Shown here piece after piece: positions 1-9,000 of a stretch of DNA of 64,000 bases. A program made the translations under genes and the position numbers. Position 1 is the stretch's first letter, and every line of letters starts with the position of its first letter. The notes below the pieces were generated by a model. That model saw only the letters and a program-made list of their open reading frames with translations, ran no database searches and was not told the DNA's origin. Source of the DNA: Streptomyces liliiviolaceus (lineage in GTDB: Bacteria > Actinomycetota > Actinomycetes > Streptomycetales > Streptomycetaceae); the NCBI RefSeq assembly GCF_018070025.1, contig NZ_JAGPYQ010000001.1, forward strand, positions 7,564,001-7,628,000. The letters run 5' to 3'.

Positions 1-1019
<1,019 letters not shown>

Positions 1020-1044
1020 GTCCGGTGACCCGCTGAGGGTCGAT

Positions 1045-1076
1045 ACCCGGGTCGGTCCCTCCGGACCGGCCCGGGT
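1045..1076 (+). terminator. Terminator hairpin after katG
   Basis: ACCCGGG-T-CGGTCC, loop CTCC, GGACCG-G-CCCGGGT: a 14-step stem with one U-G wobble, followed by TTCG. It lies 26 bases after the katG stop and before the convergent DUF3140 gene, so it probably ends transcription from both sides. Confidence 0.8.
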
Positions 1077-1116
1077 TTCGCGTTCAACCGCACGGACGAC
1101 CGCACCGGCATCGTGG

Positions 1117-1461
1117 TCACGCCTTCGGGTCGTGGCCCCAGTTCATCAGCGAGTACCGCCACGGCGTGTCCGTGACGTCGCCCGAGGGGCGCTGCTTGAG
1201 GTGGCGGTGCACATAGCCGACGACCTTGCGCATATGGGCGACATCGGCGTCGGTCAGGTCGGCCTTCTTCTTCTCCAGCAGGCGGACGATACGGCGCCCG
1301 GACGCGTGCCCCACGCTCTCGCCGCCGCCGTCCGACTGGCCCACGCTCTTCGAGTCGTCCGTGTCCAGCCACTCCTTGAGGGCGCCGGGCGTCATGTTGA
1401 CAGCCTCGCCGAACTCCTCGACCGTGTCCGCGCGATCCGTGTCGGTCTTGCCGGCGCTCAT
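1117..1461 (-). CDS. DUF3140 family protein
   Basis: This 114-aa protein matches the small actinobacterial/proteobacterial DUF3140 family: an N-terminal segment with EEFGEAVNMTPGALKEWL, a Ser/Gly-rich linker, then a helical block GRRIVRLLEKKKADLTDAD and a tail ending PWRYSLMNWGHDPKA. No biochemical role is established. The start ATG at 1461 overlaps the stop of the upstream DUF2945 gene as ATGA, so the two are translationally coupled. The pairing of DUF3140 with DUF2945 is common in actinobacteria and they are often found near stress genes; a role in DNA handling is only a guess. Confidence 0.85.
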   Translation of the reverse strand: MSAGKTDTDRADTVEEFGEAVNMTPGALKEWLDTDDSKSVGQSDGGGESVGHASGRRIVRLLEKKKADLTDADVAHMRKVVGYVHRHLKQRPSGDVTDTPWRYSLMNWGHDPKA

Positions 1462-1697
1462 GAACCGCTGCTCTTCTTGCGCAGCGACCCGGGCTTGTGG
1501 ACGGCGTCGCGGCCGGACTTGTCGCTCTCGACCTCGTACTGCGGCTCGTCCTTCGAGGCGTCGACGGTACGGCCCGCCACCTCGGCACGGCCCGTGATCT
1601 TCTTCTTCACCTTGCCGGGGACGGTCTGCCCATGACTGCTCCAGGAGACCTTGTCCCCCTTGCTGAGCTTCTTGTCCTTGTCCTTGTCCTTCGCCAC
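1458..1697 (-). CDS. DUF2945 (HVA1/TUDOR-like) small basic protein
   Basis: This 79-aa Lys-rich protein begins at a GTG (1697) with a charged DKDKDKK tail and then shows the DUF2945 core: GDKVSWSSHGQTVPGKVKKKI, a variable loop, and DEPQYEVESDKSGRDAVHKPGSLRK. The family is also called hypervirulence-associated TUDOR-like and forms a small beta barrel; its bacterial role is unknown. It is the upstream gene of a two-gene operon with DUF3140 (4-base overlap). An upstream start is possible, but the residues before the GTG are Arg/Gly-rich and unlike the family. Confidence 0.82.
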   Translation of the reverse strand: MAKDKDKDKKLSKGDKVSWSSHGQTVPGKVKKKITGRAEVAGRTVDASKDEPQYEVESDKSGRDAVHKPGSLRKKSSGS

Positions 1698-1814
1698 GGT
1701 CCGCACGCTCCCTCGATTTCGGCCCCCGCGATGGACGGCCCTCCCCACTGTCCGGCTCTTCGTGGCAGGGCGCACTTCGGGTGGCATCCGACCTGGGGAT
1801 GGCTATGGCTGCCG

Positions 1815-2828
1815 CTAACGGCTCAGCAGCCGCAGTACCGCCTCTTCCACCGGCTGTGTGGCCAGTGCGCCCGCGACCGGGACGGAGCCCAGGGACGCCA
1901 GAGCGGGTGCGATCGTCCTGCCCTCGTCGAAGAGTTCGAACAGGCGCGGGTTGATGTAGGAGGCCCGGCACACGGACGGGGTGTTGCCGAGGTAGCCGGC
2001 GACCTCGCGGACCGCCCGCGCGGCGGCCCGCTTCCGGGCGGTCGGCGAGGTGTCCGCCACCTCGGCCGACACCCCGAGCGCGACGGCGGCGAGCACCGTG
2101 GCGTGCCAGGTCCGGAAGTCCTTGCTGGTGATCTCCAGGCCCGCGAGGTCGCGCAGGTATCCGTTCAGGTCGGTGGCGTCGATGGTGTGCCAGCTGCGCG
2201 CCTCCCAGTACGCGAAGAGGTGGTCGTCGCCGTCACCGCGGCGGAGCAGGGCCCGGACTCCGCTGTAGACCTGCTCGTCGACGATCTCCCGGCGGTAGCG
2301 GCGCCCGCTCTTGGCGGCGTAGTCGAAGCCGACCGCGCCCCTGCCGCAGGTGACCTGGTGGCGCCGGACGGTCGTCAGGCCGTAGGACTCGTTCGTCTTC
2401 GCGTACCGGTCGTCGCCGACGCGGAAGAAGCCGAGGTCGAGGAGGCGGACACCGAGCGAGAGCACCCTCTCCCGGCTCAGGCCCGAGCCTTCGAGGGCCT
2501 TGCCGACCTGTCGTCGCACCTCGGGCAGCGCGGCGCCCACCTCCAGGACGCGGGTGTGCTTGGCGGCTTCCTGCTTCTCGCGGAAGAGGGGGTGGTAGAG
2601 GTACTGGCGGCGGCCTGCCTCGTCCGTGCCGACCGCCTGGATGTGGCCGTTCGGGTGCGGGGAGATCCACACGTCCTGCCAGGCAGGGGGGATGACGAGA
2701 TCGCGTACGCGCCGCGTCTCCGGGCCGGCGGGGAGGGCCTTGCCCTCGGTGTCGAGGTAGCGGAAGCCGCGGCCGTGGCGGCGCCGTCCGTAGCCGGGGC
2801 CCGTGAGGTCACTCGTGCGGAACCGCAT
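1815..2828 (-). CDS. DNA topoisomerase IB (poxvirus type)
   Basis: This 337-aa protein is a bacterial type IB topoisomerase, which relaxes supercoils by nicking one strand through a 3'-phosphotyrosine link. Visible landmarks: the N-terminal PPAWQDVWISPHPNGHIQA block, DDRYAKTNESYGLTT with the first catalytic Arg region, AAKSGRRY with the catalytic Lys, KDFRTWHAT with the second Arg, and CRASYINPRL with the active-site Tyr near residue 291. Length fits the short bacterial/viral forms. A GAGGGAG ribosome site precedes the ATG. It lies just downstream of two UV-repair genes on the same strand, 66 bases after the radical SAM gene. Confidence 0.95.
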   Translation of the reverse strand: MRFRTSDLTGPGYGRRRHGRGFRYLDTEGKALPAGPETRRVRDLVIPPAWQDVWISPHPNGHIQAVGTDEAGRRQYLYHPLFREKQEAAKHTRVLEVGAALPEVRRQVGKALEGSGLSRERVLSLGVRLLDLGFFRVGDDRYAKTNESYGLTTVRRHQVTCGRGAVGFDYAAKSGRRYRREIVDEQVYSGVRALLRRGDGDDHLFAYWEARSWHTIDATDLNGYLRDLAGLEITSKDFRTWHATVLAAVALGVSAEVADTSPTARKRAAARAVREVAGYLGNTPSVCRASYINPRLFELFDEGRTIAPALASLGSVPVAGALATQPVEEAVLRLLSR

Positions 2829-2848
2829 CGCGCCGCTCCCTCTCTCAC

Positions 2849-2893
2849 CCGGAACCTTCCCGGAACCATTCCCGGACCCCTTCCGGAACCGTC
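2849..2893. repeat. Imperfect CCGGAACC direct repeats
   Basis: The short gap between the radical SAM gene and the topoisomerase gene holds four tandem, imperfect copies of (C)CCGGAACC(N)TTC at about 10-11-base spacing. On the minus strand these sit in the leader of the topoisomerase gene. They may be a slippage tract or a regulatory site. Confidence 0.5.
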
Positions 2894-2894
2894 C

Positions 2895-4091
2895 CTAGAA
2901 GGCGTACCTGATACGCAGCCACGGCGCATGCGCTGCCAGCAGTTCCCGCAGCCGCGCGAGGGCCCGCTGCTTGGTCTCCAGGGCGTAGCGCACGTTCAGC
3001 GCGCCGTTCTGCGAACGCTTGGTCTCCTGGATCCCCGGCTGCCACAGCACGTCCTCGGCGCGCGGGTGCCAGCCGAGGTTGACCTCGTGGAGCGCCTGGT
3101 TGTGGGTCAGCATGATGACCTCGGCCGCCGCCTGCTCCTTCACCCGGGCGGGCAGGACGTCGTCGAGGTGGCGGAGCAGATCGGCCCAGTCCCGCTCCCA
3201 CCCCGGGCGCAGCACCACGGGCGAGAGGTTGAAGTGGACCTCGTACCCGGCGTCGAGGAAGTCGGCCGCCGCCGCGATCCGCTCGGGGACCGGGCTCGTA
3301 CGGATGTCGAGGAGCCGGGCGTCGTCGGTCGGCATGACGGAGAAGCGCACGCGGGTGCGGCCCTGCGGGTCGAGCGCGAGCAGGTCCGGGTTGACGAACT
3401 TGGTCGCGAAGGAGGCCTTCGCCGTCGGCAGGCGGCGGAACGCGGCGACGAGATCCGCGGTGTTGTCGCAGACCAGGGCGTCGACGGAACAGTCACCGTT
3501 CTCCCCGATGTCGTAGACCCAGGCCGTGGGGTCGCACTGGTTGGGCTCCGGTTTGGGGCCCTGCGCCCGCACGTGCCGCTGTACGTGGGCGACGATCGCC
3601 TCGATGTTCGTGAACAGGGTGATGGGGTTGGCGAACCCCTTGCGGCGGGGGACGTAGCAGTACGCGCAGGCCATCGCGCAGCCGTTGGAGGTGCCCGGGG
3701 CGATCCAGTCGGCCGACCTGCCGTTGGGGCGCGTGCTGAGGCCGTGCTTGACGCCGAGGACGAGCGTGTCGGTCTTGATGCGGACCCAGCGGGCGATGTT
3801 GCCGTCGTTGCCGTGCAGGGAGGGGATGCGCCAGTGGCCGTCGACCTCGGTCACCCGCACGCCCGGCAGCCGGGCCATGATCTGCTGCCCGCGCGGGGAG
3901 TCCAGGGCCGCCGGTTCGGCGTACACCTCCCGGACGTCGAGCATCCGGCGGGCCTGGGGGCTGTCCCGGAACGCGTAGAGCCCGCCCGCGGTCCCGCCGG
4001 CGCTCTCCGCGGTCCCCTCAGAACTCGCGGGCCGCTCGGGCGCCGGTGCGGTGTCCGACCACTCGAAGAGCGGTTGCTGTTCGGGCTCCAC
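2895..4091 (-). CDS. Radical SAM protein of the spore photoproduct lyase family
   Basis: This 398-aa protein resembles SplB-type spore photoproduct lyase, a radical SAM enzyme that reverses the UV lesion 5-thyminyl-5,6-dihydrothymine. The [4Fe-4S]-binding Cys triad is seen as CAMACAYC (C138, C142, C145, the CX3CX2C pattern), preceded by APGTSNG and followed by YVPRRKG. FATKFVNPDLLALDP and RVRFSVMPTD match lyase-type middle regions. The N-terminal ~35 residues are Ala/Glu/Gly-rich and probably disordered. It is 46 bases downstream of the photolyase-like gene, in the same direction. Actinobacterial homologs are often annotated spore photoproduct lyase family protein without proof of activity. 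Confidence 0.88.
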   Translation of the reverse strand: MEPEQQPLFEWSDTAPAPERPASSEGTAESAGGTAGGLYAFRDSPQARRMLDVREVYAEPAALDSPRGQQIMARLPGVRVTEVDGHWRIPSLHGNDGNIARWVRIKTDTLVLGVKHGLSTRPNGRSADWIAPGTSNGCAMACAYCYVPRRKGFANPITLFTNIEAIVAHVQRHVRAQGPKPEPNQCDPTAWVYDIGENGDCSVDALVCDNTADLVAAFRRLPTAKASFATKFVNPDLLALDPQGRTRVRFSVMPTDDARLLDIRTSPVPERIAAAADFLDAGYEVHFNLSPVVLRPGWERDWADLLRHLDDVLPARVKEQAAAEVIMLTHNQALHEVNLGWHPRAEDVLWQPGIQETKRSQNGALNVRYALETKQRALARLRELLAAHAPWLRIRYAF

Positions 4092-4137
4092 GTGCTGTTC
4101 CTCTCCGGGGCGCCGGGGGCCGGGGCCGGTGCCCCGG

Positions 4138-5850
4138 TCATCGGTCCCTGCGGTCGCGCTCCTGCTCCAGCAGCTCTTCGAGATCGGTGAGGCGGTCGAG
4201 CCCCCGTACAGCCTGCGTCATCCGCGGGTTGTGCTCGAACCGGGTGCGGTGGCGGTGCAGGAGGTTCCAGTACCCGGCGGTGAAGGGGCAGGCGTCCTCG
4301 CCCACCCGCACGGTCGGCTTGTAGCGGCAGGAGCCGCAGAAGTCGCTCATGCGGTTGATGTACGCGCCACCGGACGTGTACGGCTTGGTGGTCATGCGGC
4401 CCCCGTCGGCGTACTGCGACATGCCGACCACGTTCGGGACCATCACCCAGTCGTAGCCGTCGACGAAGCTGCGGTGGAACCAGTCGGTGACGGCCCCGGG
4501 CTCCCATCCCCGTTGCAGGGCGAGACTGCCGAGGATCATCAGACGGGGGATGTGGTGCGTCCAGCCGGTCTCACCGACCTGCCGGAGGACGTGCCGGAGA
4601 CAGTTCGCGTCGGTCCCTTCCGGGGAGAGGTCCGTGAACCAGTCGGGCAGCGGCTCGTGGTGGCCCAGCGCGTTGCTCTCGCGGTACCGCGTGCCGAAAT
4701 GCCAGTAGACGTGCCAGACGTACTCGCGCCAGCCGGTGATCTGCCGGACGAACCCCTCGGCGCTGTTGAGCGGCACGTCTCCCGACCGCCAGGCCGCCTC
4801 CGCCCGCTCGGCGCATTCGGCGGGGTCCAGCAGGCCGAGGTTGAGCGAGGAGGAGAGCAGGCTGTGGCTCATCGTCGCGTCCTCGGTGAGCACCGCGTCC
4901 TCGTACGCGCCGAAGGTCGCGAGCCGGTGCTCGACGAAGCGGTGGAGCGCGGCCAGCGCCTCGCGGCGGGTGGCGGGGAACCCGCGCGGCCCGTCCTCGC
5001 CGACGAACTCGACGTCCCCGTCGCGCGACCAGCGGTCGAGATCGGCCCGCACCTCGTCGTCGATCTCGCTCTCGCGGGGGTGGTACGGGGCCGGGACGCC
5101 CAGGTCGGTGGCGCCGCGCGGCGGGGGCTGCCGGTTGTCGTGGTCCAGGTTCCAGCGCCCGCCGGCCGGCCGGTCGCCCTCCATCAGCAGGTCGTGCGAC
5201 TGGCGGACCCAGCGGTAGAAGTCCTCCTGGCGCAGGTGCTTCGTACCGCGGCCGTCCGCCCAGCGCCCGAACTCGTCGTGCGTCACGAGGAAACCGCGGG
5301 CCGGCAGGACACGTACGGAGGGCAGGGAGCGTACGAGGGCGAGGGCCGCGTGGGACGTGGGGTGGTGGACGGTCACCGGGGCGTCCCCGACCGCCTCCCG
5401 CAGCCCCTCGCGGTAGGTGTCCGCCTTGACGTACCGCACGCGGTCACCGAGTTCGGCGGCGCGGTGGCGCATCGCGGACAGGATCAGATGGGCCTTGGCG
5501 CGGTGGAACCGCCGTCGGCGCAGGACGCTGCGGGCCTCGATCATCAGCAGCGGCGCGTCCCGGCGCGGGCCGCCGCGCGCGGGGTCGATGAAGTGGGGGC
5601 CGAGCTGGTCGCCGAAGAGCCAGTGGACGGTGCCGGGCTCCTCGGCGGGCGCTCCGGTGGGCACTCCGGTAGGCACTCCGGTGGGCTCCTGGGCGGCCCC
5701 GCTCTCGGCCGCTTTCCCGGCCGCGCCGGTCACGTTCCTCGTCGTGCTGCTCGTCGTGCCTTTTGTCGCGCCTTGTGTCGTGCTTTTAGTCGTGCCTTGT
5801 GTCGTGCTTTTTGTCGTGCTTTTTGTCGTGCCTCTTGTCATGCCGTGCAC
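4138..5850 (-). CDS. Iron-sulfur photolyase/cryptochrome-related protein
   Basis: This 570-aa protein belongs to the prokaryotic FeS-BCP (photolyase-related) family, whose studied members repair (6-4) photoproducts or sense light. The conserved part starts near residue 72 (TVHWLFGDQLGPHF). It continues with the antenna-type domain and the FAD-binding helical domain (SSSLNLGLLDP, GWREYVWHVYW). Four C-terminal Cys fit the [4Fe-4S] cluster: ANCLRH, DFCGSC and DACPF, near YADGG and YTSGGAYINRMS. Residues 5-40 are a Thr-rich TTKS/TTQG repeat with no family counterpart. It is the first gene of a probable three-gene UV-repair/topology operon. Function by family is strong, repair versus signalling is open. 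Confidence 0.92.
   Translation of the reverse strand: MHGMTRGTTKSTTKSTTQGTTKSTTQGATKGTTSSTTRNVTGAAGKAAESGAAQEPTGVPTGVPTGAPAEEPGTVHWLFGDQLGPHFIDPARGGPRRDAPLLMIEARSVLRRRRFHRAKAHLILSAMRHRAAELGDRVRYVKADTYREGLREAVGDAPVTVHHPTSHAALALVRSLPSVRVLPARGFLVTHDEFGRWADGRGTKHLRQEDFYRWVRQSHDLLMEGDRPAGGRWNLDHDNRQPPPRGATDLGVPAPYHPRESEIDDEVRADLDRWSRDGDVEFVGEDGPRGFPATRREALAALHRFVEHRLATFGAYEDAVLTEDATMSHSLLSSSLNLGLLDPAECAERAEAAWRSGDVPLNSAEGFVRQITGWREYVWHVYWHFGTRYRESNALGHHEPLPDWFTDLSPEGTDANCLRHVLRQVGETGWTHHIPRLMILGSLALQRGWEPGAVTDWFHRSFVDGYDWVMVPNVVGMSQYADGGRMTTKPYTSGGAYINRMSDFCGSCRYKPTVRVGEDACPFTAGYWNLLHRHRTRFEHNPRMTQAVRGLDRLTDLEELLEQERDRRDR
5740..5843 (-). repeat. Short tandem repeat in photolyase N terminus
   Basis: Near-tandem copies of GTCGTGC followed by TTTTTGTCGTGC or CTTGTGTCGTGC variants, about 10-12 bases apart, encode Thr-Thr-Lys-Ser/Gln-Gly repeats on the minus strand. 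The tract looks like a slippage-prone expansion at the 5' end of the gene. Confidence 0.75.
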
Positions 5851-6010
5851 TCCGTCGACGAGTCGTCGCCTCGTCGGCGCCCTGCGCGGCGCGACGCTTA
5901 CCTCCGCAGATCAAAGCGCACGACGGCACGGGCGGTACGCGACACACGCCGGGGTGCTCCCGCTTCTCACGAAGCACCCCGCGCCACGACCGCCCCGCGC
6001 CGAGGCGGTG

Positions 6011-6820
6011 TCACTCGGCGTCGGCCGCGCTCGGGTGCGGCAGCACGACGGAACTGCGCAGCGTGGAACCGGTGTCGATCACGTCCCGGGCGACCTTGCT
6101 GAGCAGCAGCCGGTGCTGCCGGGCGTGCCGGCGCATGATCTCGAACGCCCGGTTCAGGGTGATGTTGCGGCGGGCGGCGAGCAACCCTTTCGCCTGTTCG
6201 ATGATGATGCGGCTCTGCAGGGCCGTGTGGAGCTGTTCGTTCACGGTGTCCTGCTGCCGGATGGTGCGGGCGTGCAGCAGACCGATGGTGGCGGCGTCGG
6301 CGAGGGTCTGGGCGAGGGCCAGGTCGTCGGCGTCCAGGGGCCGGTCGGCGGCGCGCAGGAGCAGCAGGCTGCCGATGGTCTCCTGGCGCAGCCGCATCGG
6401 CAGGGCGACGGCGAGGAAGTAACCGGCCTGCCGCAGGCGCGTGGTGAACTCCGGCCCCGGCCTTGGGCGGGTCTCGTCGACCGGACCGTGCGCGTCTCCC
6501 CGGCCGTGTGCGTCGTCGCCCCGGCCGTGCGCGTCTCCCCTGCCGTACGCGTCGACCGGGCGGGCGGTGCGGTGGGCCTCCACCGCCGGGCCCTCACCGC
6601 AGGCGAAGTCCAGTACGCGCGCCAGGGCGGGGCTGGGGTCGCACGGGGCGGGGCTGTACAGGCCCGTCCCGTGCGACAGGAAGACCGCGGCGTCCGTGAC
6701 GTCGAGGAGTTCCTGGCATCGGACGGTCATCTGCTGCAGGAACCCGATGACGTCGAAGTCCTCCACCAGTGTGTCGGCGAGTTCCACGAAAGTGCGGGCG
6801 ATGTGCTGCTCCCTGCTCAT
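6011..6820 (-). CDS. GAF-ANTAR transcription antitermination regulator
   Basis: This protein has an N-terminal GAF-like sensor (about residues 1-190, from REQHIARTFVELADTLV to GLLHARTIRQQ) and a C-terminal ANTAR RNA-binding domain (LQSRIIIEQAKGLLAARRNI ... AFEIMRRHARQHR ... VARDVID). ANTAR proteins bind paired RNA hairpins and prevent transcription termination; the GAF ligand is unknown. Within the GAF domain a repeat-like GRGDAHGRGDDAHGRGDAHG insert is seen. The start at 6820 (MSREQH) is chosen since homologs begin just before the first GAF helix. It lies 61 bases downstream of a second GAF-ANTAR gene in the same direction. Confidence 0.88.
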   Translation of the reverse strand: MSREQHIARTFVELADTLVEDFDVIGFLQQMTVRCQELLDVTDAAVFLSHGTGLYSPAPCDPSPALARVLDFACGEGPAVEAHRTARPVDAYGRGDAHGRGDDAHGRGDAHGPVDETRPRPGPEFTTRLRQAGYFLAVALPMRLRQETIGSLLLLRAADRPLDADDLALAQTLADAATIGLLHARTIRQQDTVNEQLHTALQSRIIIEQAKGLLAARRNITLNRAFEIMRRHARQHRLLLSKVARDVIDTGSTLRSSVVLPHPSAADAE

Positions 6821-6881
6821 GGGCAAACTCCTTGTCCCCCGCACCGGCTTTCCTCCGTGCGGTCGACCTGGTCCGGTGGTG

Positions 6882-7556
6882 TCATCGCGGCAGCTCCCGC
6901 TCGATGATGTCCCGGGCGGTTTCCGTCAGGGCCCGGCCCGAGGTGTAGGCCTCGCTCCGCAGCCGGTCCAGGGCCTCGGCCAGCGATACGCCGAGTCGTG
7001 CGCTGAGCACGCCGGTGGCCTGGTGCACCTCGGCGCGGTGCAGATCCACCATGCCCGTGTGGCCACGGCCGTTGTGTGCGCTGGAGACGGCCGGCCAGTT
7101 CTTGAGCACCTGCTCCGCGAGCGCGTCGGCCACCAGCCAGCCCTCGGTCAGCTGCTGCCGGGTGAGCGGTCCCGGCGTACGCCGGTATCCGGTCATCGTC
7201 CCGGTGCGTACGGCGCCGATGTGCACGGGCCAGACGAAGAGAGCGGCGATGTCGAGCTCCTCCGCCTCGGCGGCGAACTGCGGCCACTGCCGTGCCAGCA
7301 GCCGGCCGAGGTCGGGCACCTGCCGTACTTCCGTCTCGTCCTCGATCAGCAGGCCCGGGCCCTGCCCCAGGACGAACTGCATGTCCTCCAGCCGTGCGCT
7401 GGTGCTGTCGCTGAACCACACCAGTTCCCGTCCCAGAGAGACCGCGATCCCGCCGAGGCCGAGGGCGTGGGCGCAGGCGACCGCCCATTCACGGCGCTCT
7501 TCCTCGTCCGCCGTTGGAGACAGACTGTCCAGCAGTCCCCTGACAGAGGCACCCAT
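6882..7556 (-). CDS. GAF-ANTAR regulator
   Basis: This ~224-aa protein has a GAF-like N-terminal half (REWAVACAHALGLGGIAVSLG ... VLGQGPG ... ALFVWPVHIGAVRTG) and a C-terminal ANTAR-like three-helix segment (HRAEVHQATGVLSARLGVS ... ALDRLRSEAYTSGR ... ARDIIE). The ANTAR part is close to the Streptomyces subfamily in which VHQATGV replaces the usual IEQAKGV. The start MGASVRG (7556) is preferred over ATG 7568. It is probably cotranscribed with the next GAF-ANTAR gene, 61 bases away. Target RNAs are unknown. Confidence 0.85.
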   Translation of the reverse strand: MGASVRGLLDSLSPTADEEERREWAVACAHALGLGGIAVSLGRELVWFSDSTSARLEDMQFVLGQGPGLLIEDETEVRQVPDLGRLLARQWPQFAAEAEELDIAALFVWPVHIGAVRTGTMTGYRRTPGPLTRQQLTEGWLVADALAEQVLKNWPAVSSAHNGRGHTGMVDLHRAEVHQATGVLSARLGVSLAEALDRLRSEAYTSGRALTETARDIIERELPR

Positions 7557-7568
7557 GTCGCCGCGCAC

Positions 7569-7995
7569 CGCCTTCCCGACGCTCCCGATCGCTCCCGATC
7601 ACTCCCGATACGGAGTCACCCGCACCGGAACAAGCGTAGCGACCTACACACCGTGCGTGACAGCGCTCGGCTCAACCTCCTTGGCGCAGAGGGGGTTCAG
7701 GGGGCGATCGGGGGACGTCCGCCTCGCGCGGAGAGCTGGAGGGCCGAAGAGCCGGAGCGCCGGAGGGGCGTGCTCCGCCGAGGGTCGCGTTTCGCCAAGG
7801 GCCACGTTTCGCCGAGGGCCCGGGCGGAGTTGTCGGCTCATCCGTTCGGTCGCCGTCCGCTCGCACACCCGGTGGGGCACCGCATCAGATGGGAGACGCG
7901 TGTTCCGGGTGAGAAACCGACCGAGGGGTACGCGGGACATCATCGAAACGAGGGCCCGGCCGAGCCGACCGCCCCCGGTCCGGGAGGAGTTCGTC
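7569..7995. other. Divergent intergenic region with repeats
   Basis: No gene is seen in this 427-base gap between the divergent ANTAR and Rho-N-like genes. It carries three direct copies of (C/T)TCCGCCGAGGG-like sequence at about 7780-7822 (CTCCGCCGAGGG, TTTCGCCAAGGG, TTTCGCCGAGGG, about 20 bases apart) and a candidate stress promoter near its right end. Confidence 0.6.
7907..7931 (+). promoter_or_regulatory. Candidate SigB-type stress promoter
   Basis: GGGT, 15-base spacer, GGGTAC fits the Streptomyces SigB-group pattern GNNT-N14-16-GGGTAY and lies 65 bases upstream of the Rho-N-like gene. The match is short, so this is a weak prediction. Confidence 0.35.
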
Positions 7996-8322
7996 ATGCC
8001 GCAGGGTTCCAACGCGAAGCGCGAGCGTCAGTACGAGCACATCAAGGAGAGCGCCGAGAAGCGCGGCACGTCGACGGGGCGTGCGAAGGAGATCGCGGCA
8101 CGCACCGTGAACAAGGAGAGGGCCCGCGCCGGCGAGTCGAAGACGGCGAGCAGGACGTCGACCCAGGACAGGAAGTCCGCCCCGCAGCGCGGCGGCGAGC
8201 GCTCGCACAGCGGCGCCCAGGGGCCGACGAGGGATCAGCTGTACGCGGAGGCGAAGAAGCGCAACATCGAGGGCCGTTCGTCGATGAACAAGCAGCAACT
8301 GGCGAAGGCACTCGGCCGCTGA
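7996..8322 (+). CDS. Rho termination factor N-terminal-like small basic protein
   Basis: This 108-aa, Lys/Arg-rich protein has an N-terminal segment (GSNAKRERQYEHIKESAEKRG ... AKEIAARTVNKERA) seen in small actinobacterial plasmid-stabilization/DUF proteins, a disordered middle, and a C-terminal SAP/Rho-N-like motif (TRDQLYAEAKKRNIEGRSSMNKQQLAKAL). Rho-N/SAP folds bind nucleic acid. Start ATG 7996 is backed by GGGAGGAG six bases upstream. Homologs are often stress-induced, which fits the SigB-like promoter candidate upstream. Exact role unknown. Confidence 0.85.
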   Translation: MPQGSNAKRERQYEHIKESAEKRGTSTGRAKEIAARTVNKERARAGESKTASRTSTQDRKSAPQRGGERSHSGAQGPTRDQLYAEAKKRNIEGRSSMNKQQLAKALGR

Positions 8323-8436
8323 CCGCTGACCGCCGGCCGGCCGATCGCCCCTGCGACAACACGCGCCCCGACACCGGACCGCCGATGCATCGATGTGTCG
8401 ATGTGTCGACCGACAACGGGCGGGAAGGCTCCCCAC

Positions 8437-8826
8437 ATGCGCCCTTCCCAGCGCCCCGGCTCCCGGCGCGATCTCGCAGAACGGCCCCCGCACGGCGCAC
8501 AGCGCGAGATCAGTCGTGAAGTCGGCTGCACCGAGGGCAGGATGCCGACCGGGGAGCAGCTGCTGGCGGAGACGGAGCAGCTCAAGAAGGCTCTGGAGCG
8601 GCGGCCGATAGTCGACATGGCGCGCGGGGTGCTGATGGCGGCCTGGTCGTGCACCGCCGAGGAGGCCTGGCAGATCCTGGTCCATGTGTCCCAGCACTCC
8701 AACACCAAGGTGCACGACGTGGCGAAAGCCCTCATCGCGACGACGCAGGGCGAGCCGTTGCCCGCCCGCGTGGAGGAGCATCTGCCCGCGGCCCTGGCGC
8801 GGTGGCGGGCGTCCCGGGACGGGTGA
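8437..8826 (+). CDS. ANTAR domain protein without sensor domain
   Basis: The C-terminal half is an ANTAR domain: LKKALERRPIVDMARGVLMA, then WSCTAEEAWQILVHVSQHSN and KVHDVAKALI. There is no GAF or receiver domain; the N-terminal ~40 residues are Arg/Pro-rich. Start 8437 (MRPSQ) is one choice; ATG 8542 (MPTGEQ) would give a compact 94-aa ANTAR protein and is also plausible, and an upstream ATG exists at 8395. Such short ANTAR proteins are common in Streptomyces. The target RNA is unknown. Confidence 0.8.
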   Translation: MRPSQRPGSRRDLAERPPHGAQREISREVGCTEGRMPTGEQLLAETEQLKKALERRPIVDMARGVLMAAWSCTAEEAWQILVHVSQHSNTKVHDVAKALIATTQGEPLPARVEEHLPAALARWRASRDG

Positions 8827-8872
8827 ACCACCGGTGGCGTCGACGACCACGCGGTCGACGCCGGGTTCCGCG

Positions 8873-8926
8873 GGCGGACACGTCAACGGCGTCTGCCGAG
8901 TTCCTCCGGCGGACACGTCGACGGCG
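8873..8926. repeat. 19-bp direct repeat, two copies
   Basis: GGCGGACACGTCRACGGCG occurs at 8873-8891 and 8908-8926, 35 bases apart centre to centre, in the gap between convergent ANTAR and LysR genes. No function is evident. Confidence 0.7.
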
Positions 8927-9000
8927 ACTCGTGGTCCGTGCCGTCCCTGCAGACTGGTCCGTGGGTCCCTGCACATCGATGCGAGCGGGTCACGGGGCCC

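Noticed and set aside
1497..6102. Very long plus-strand open frames opposite the topoisomerase, radical SAM and photolyase genes
   Set aside because: They mirror real minus-strand genes with strong motifs; in GC-rich DNA the antisense frames stay open by codon bias.
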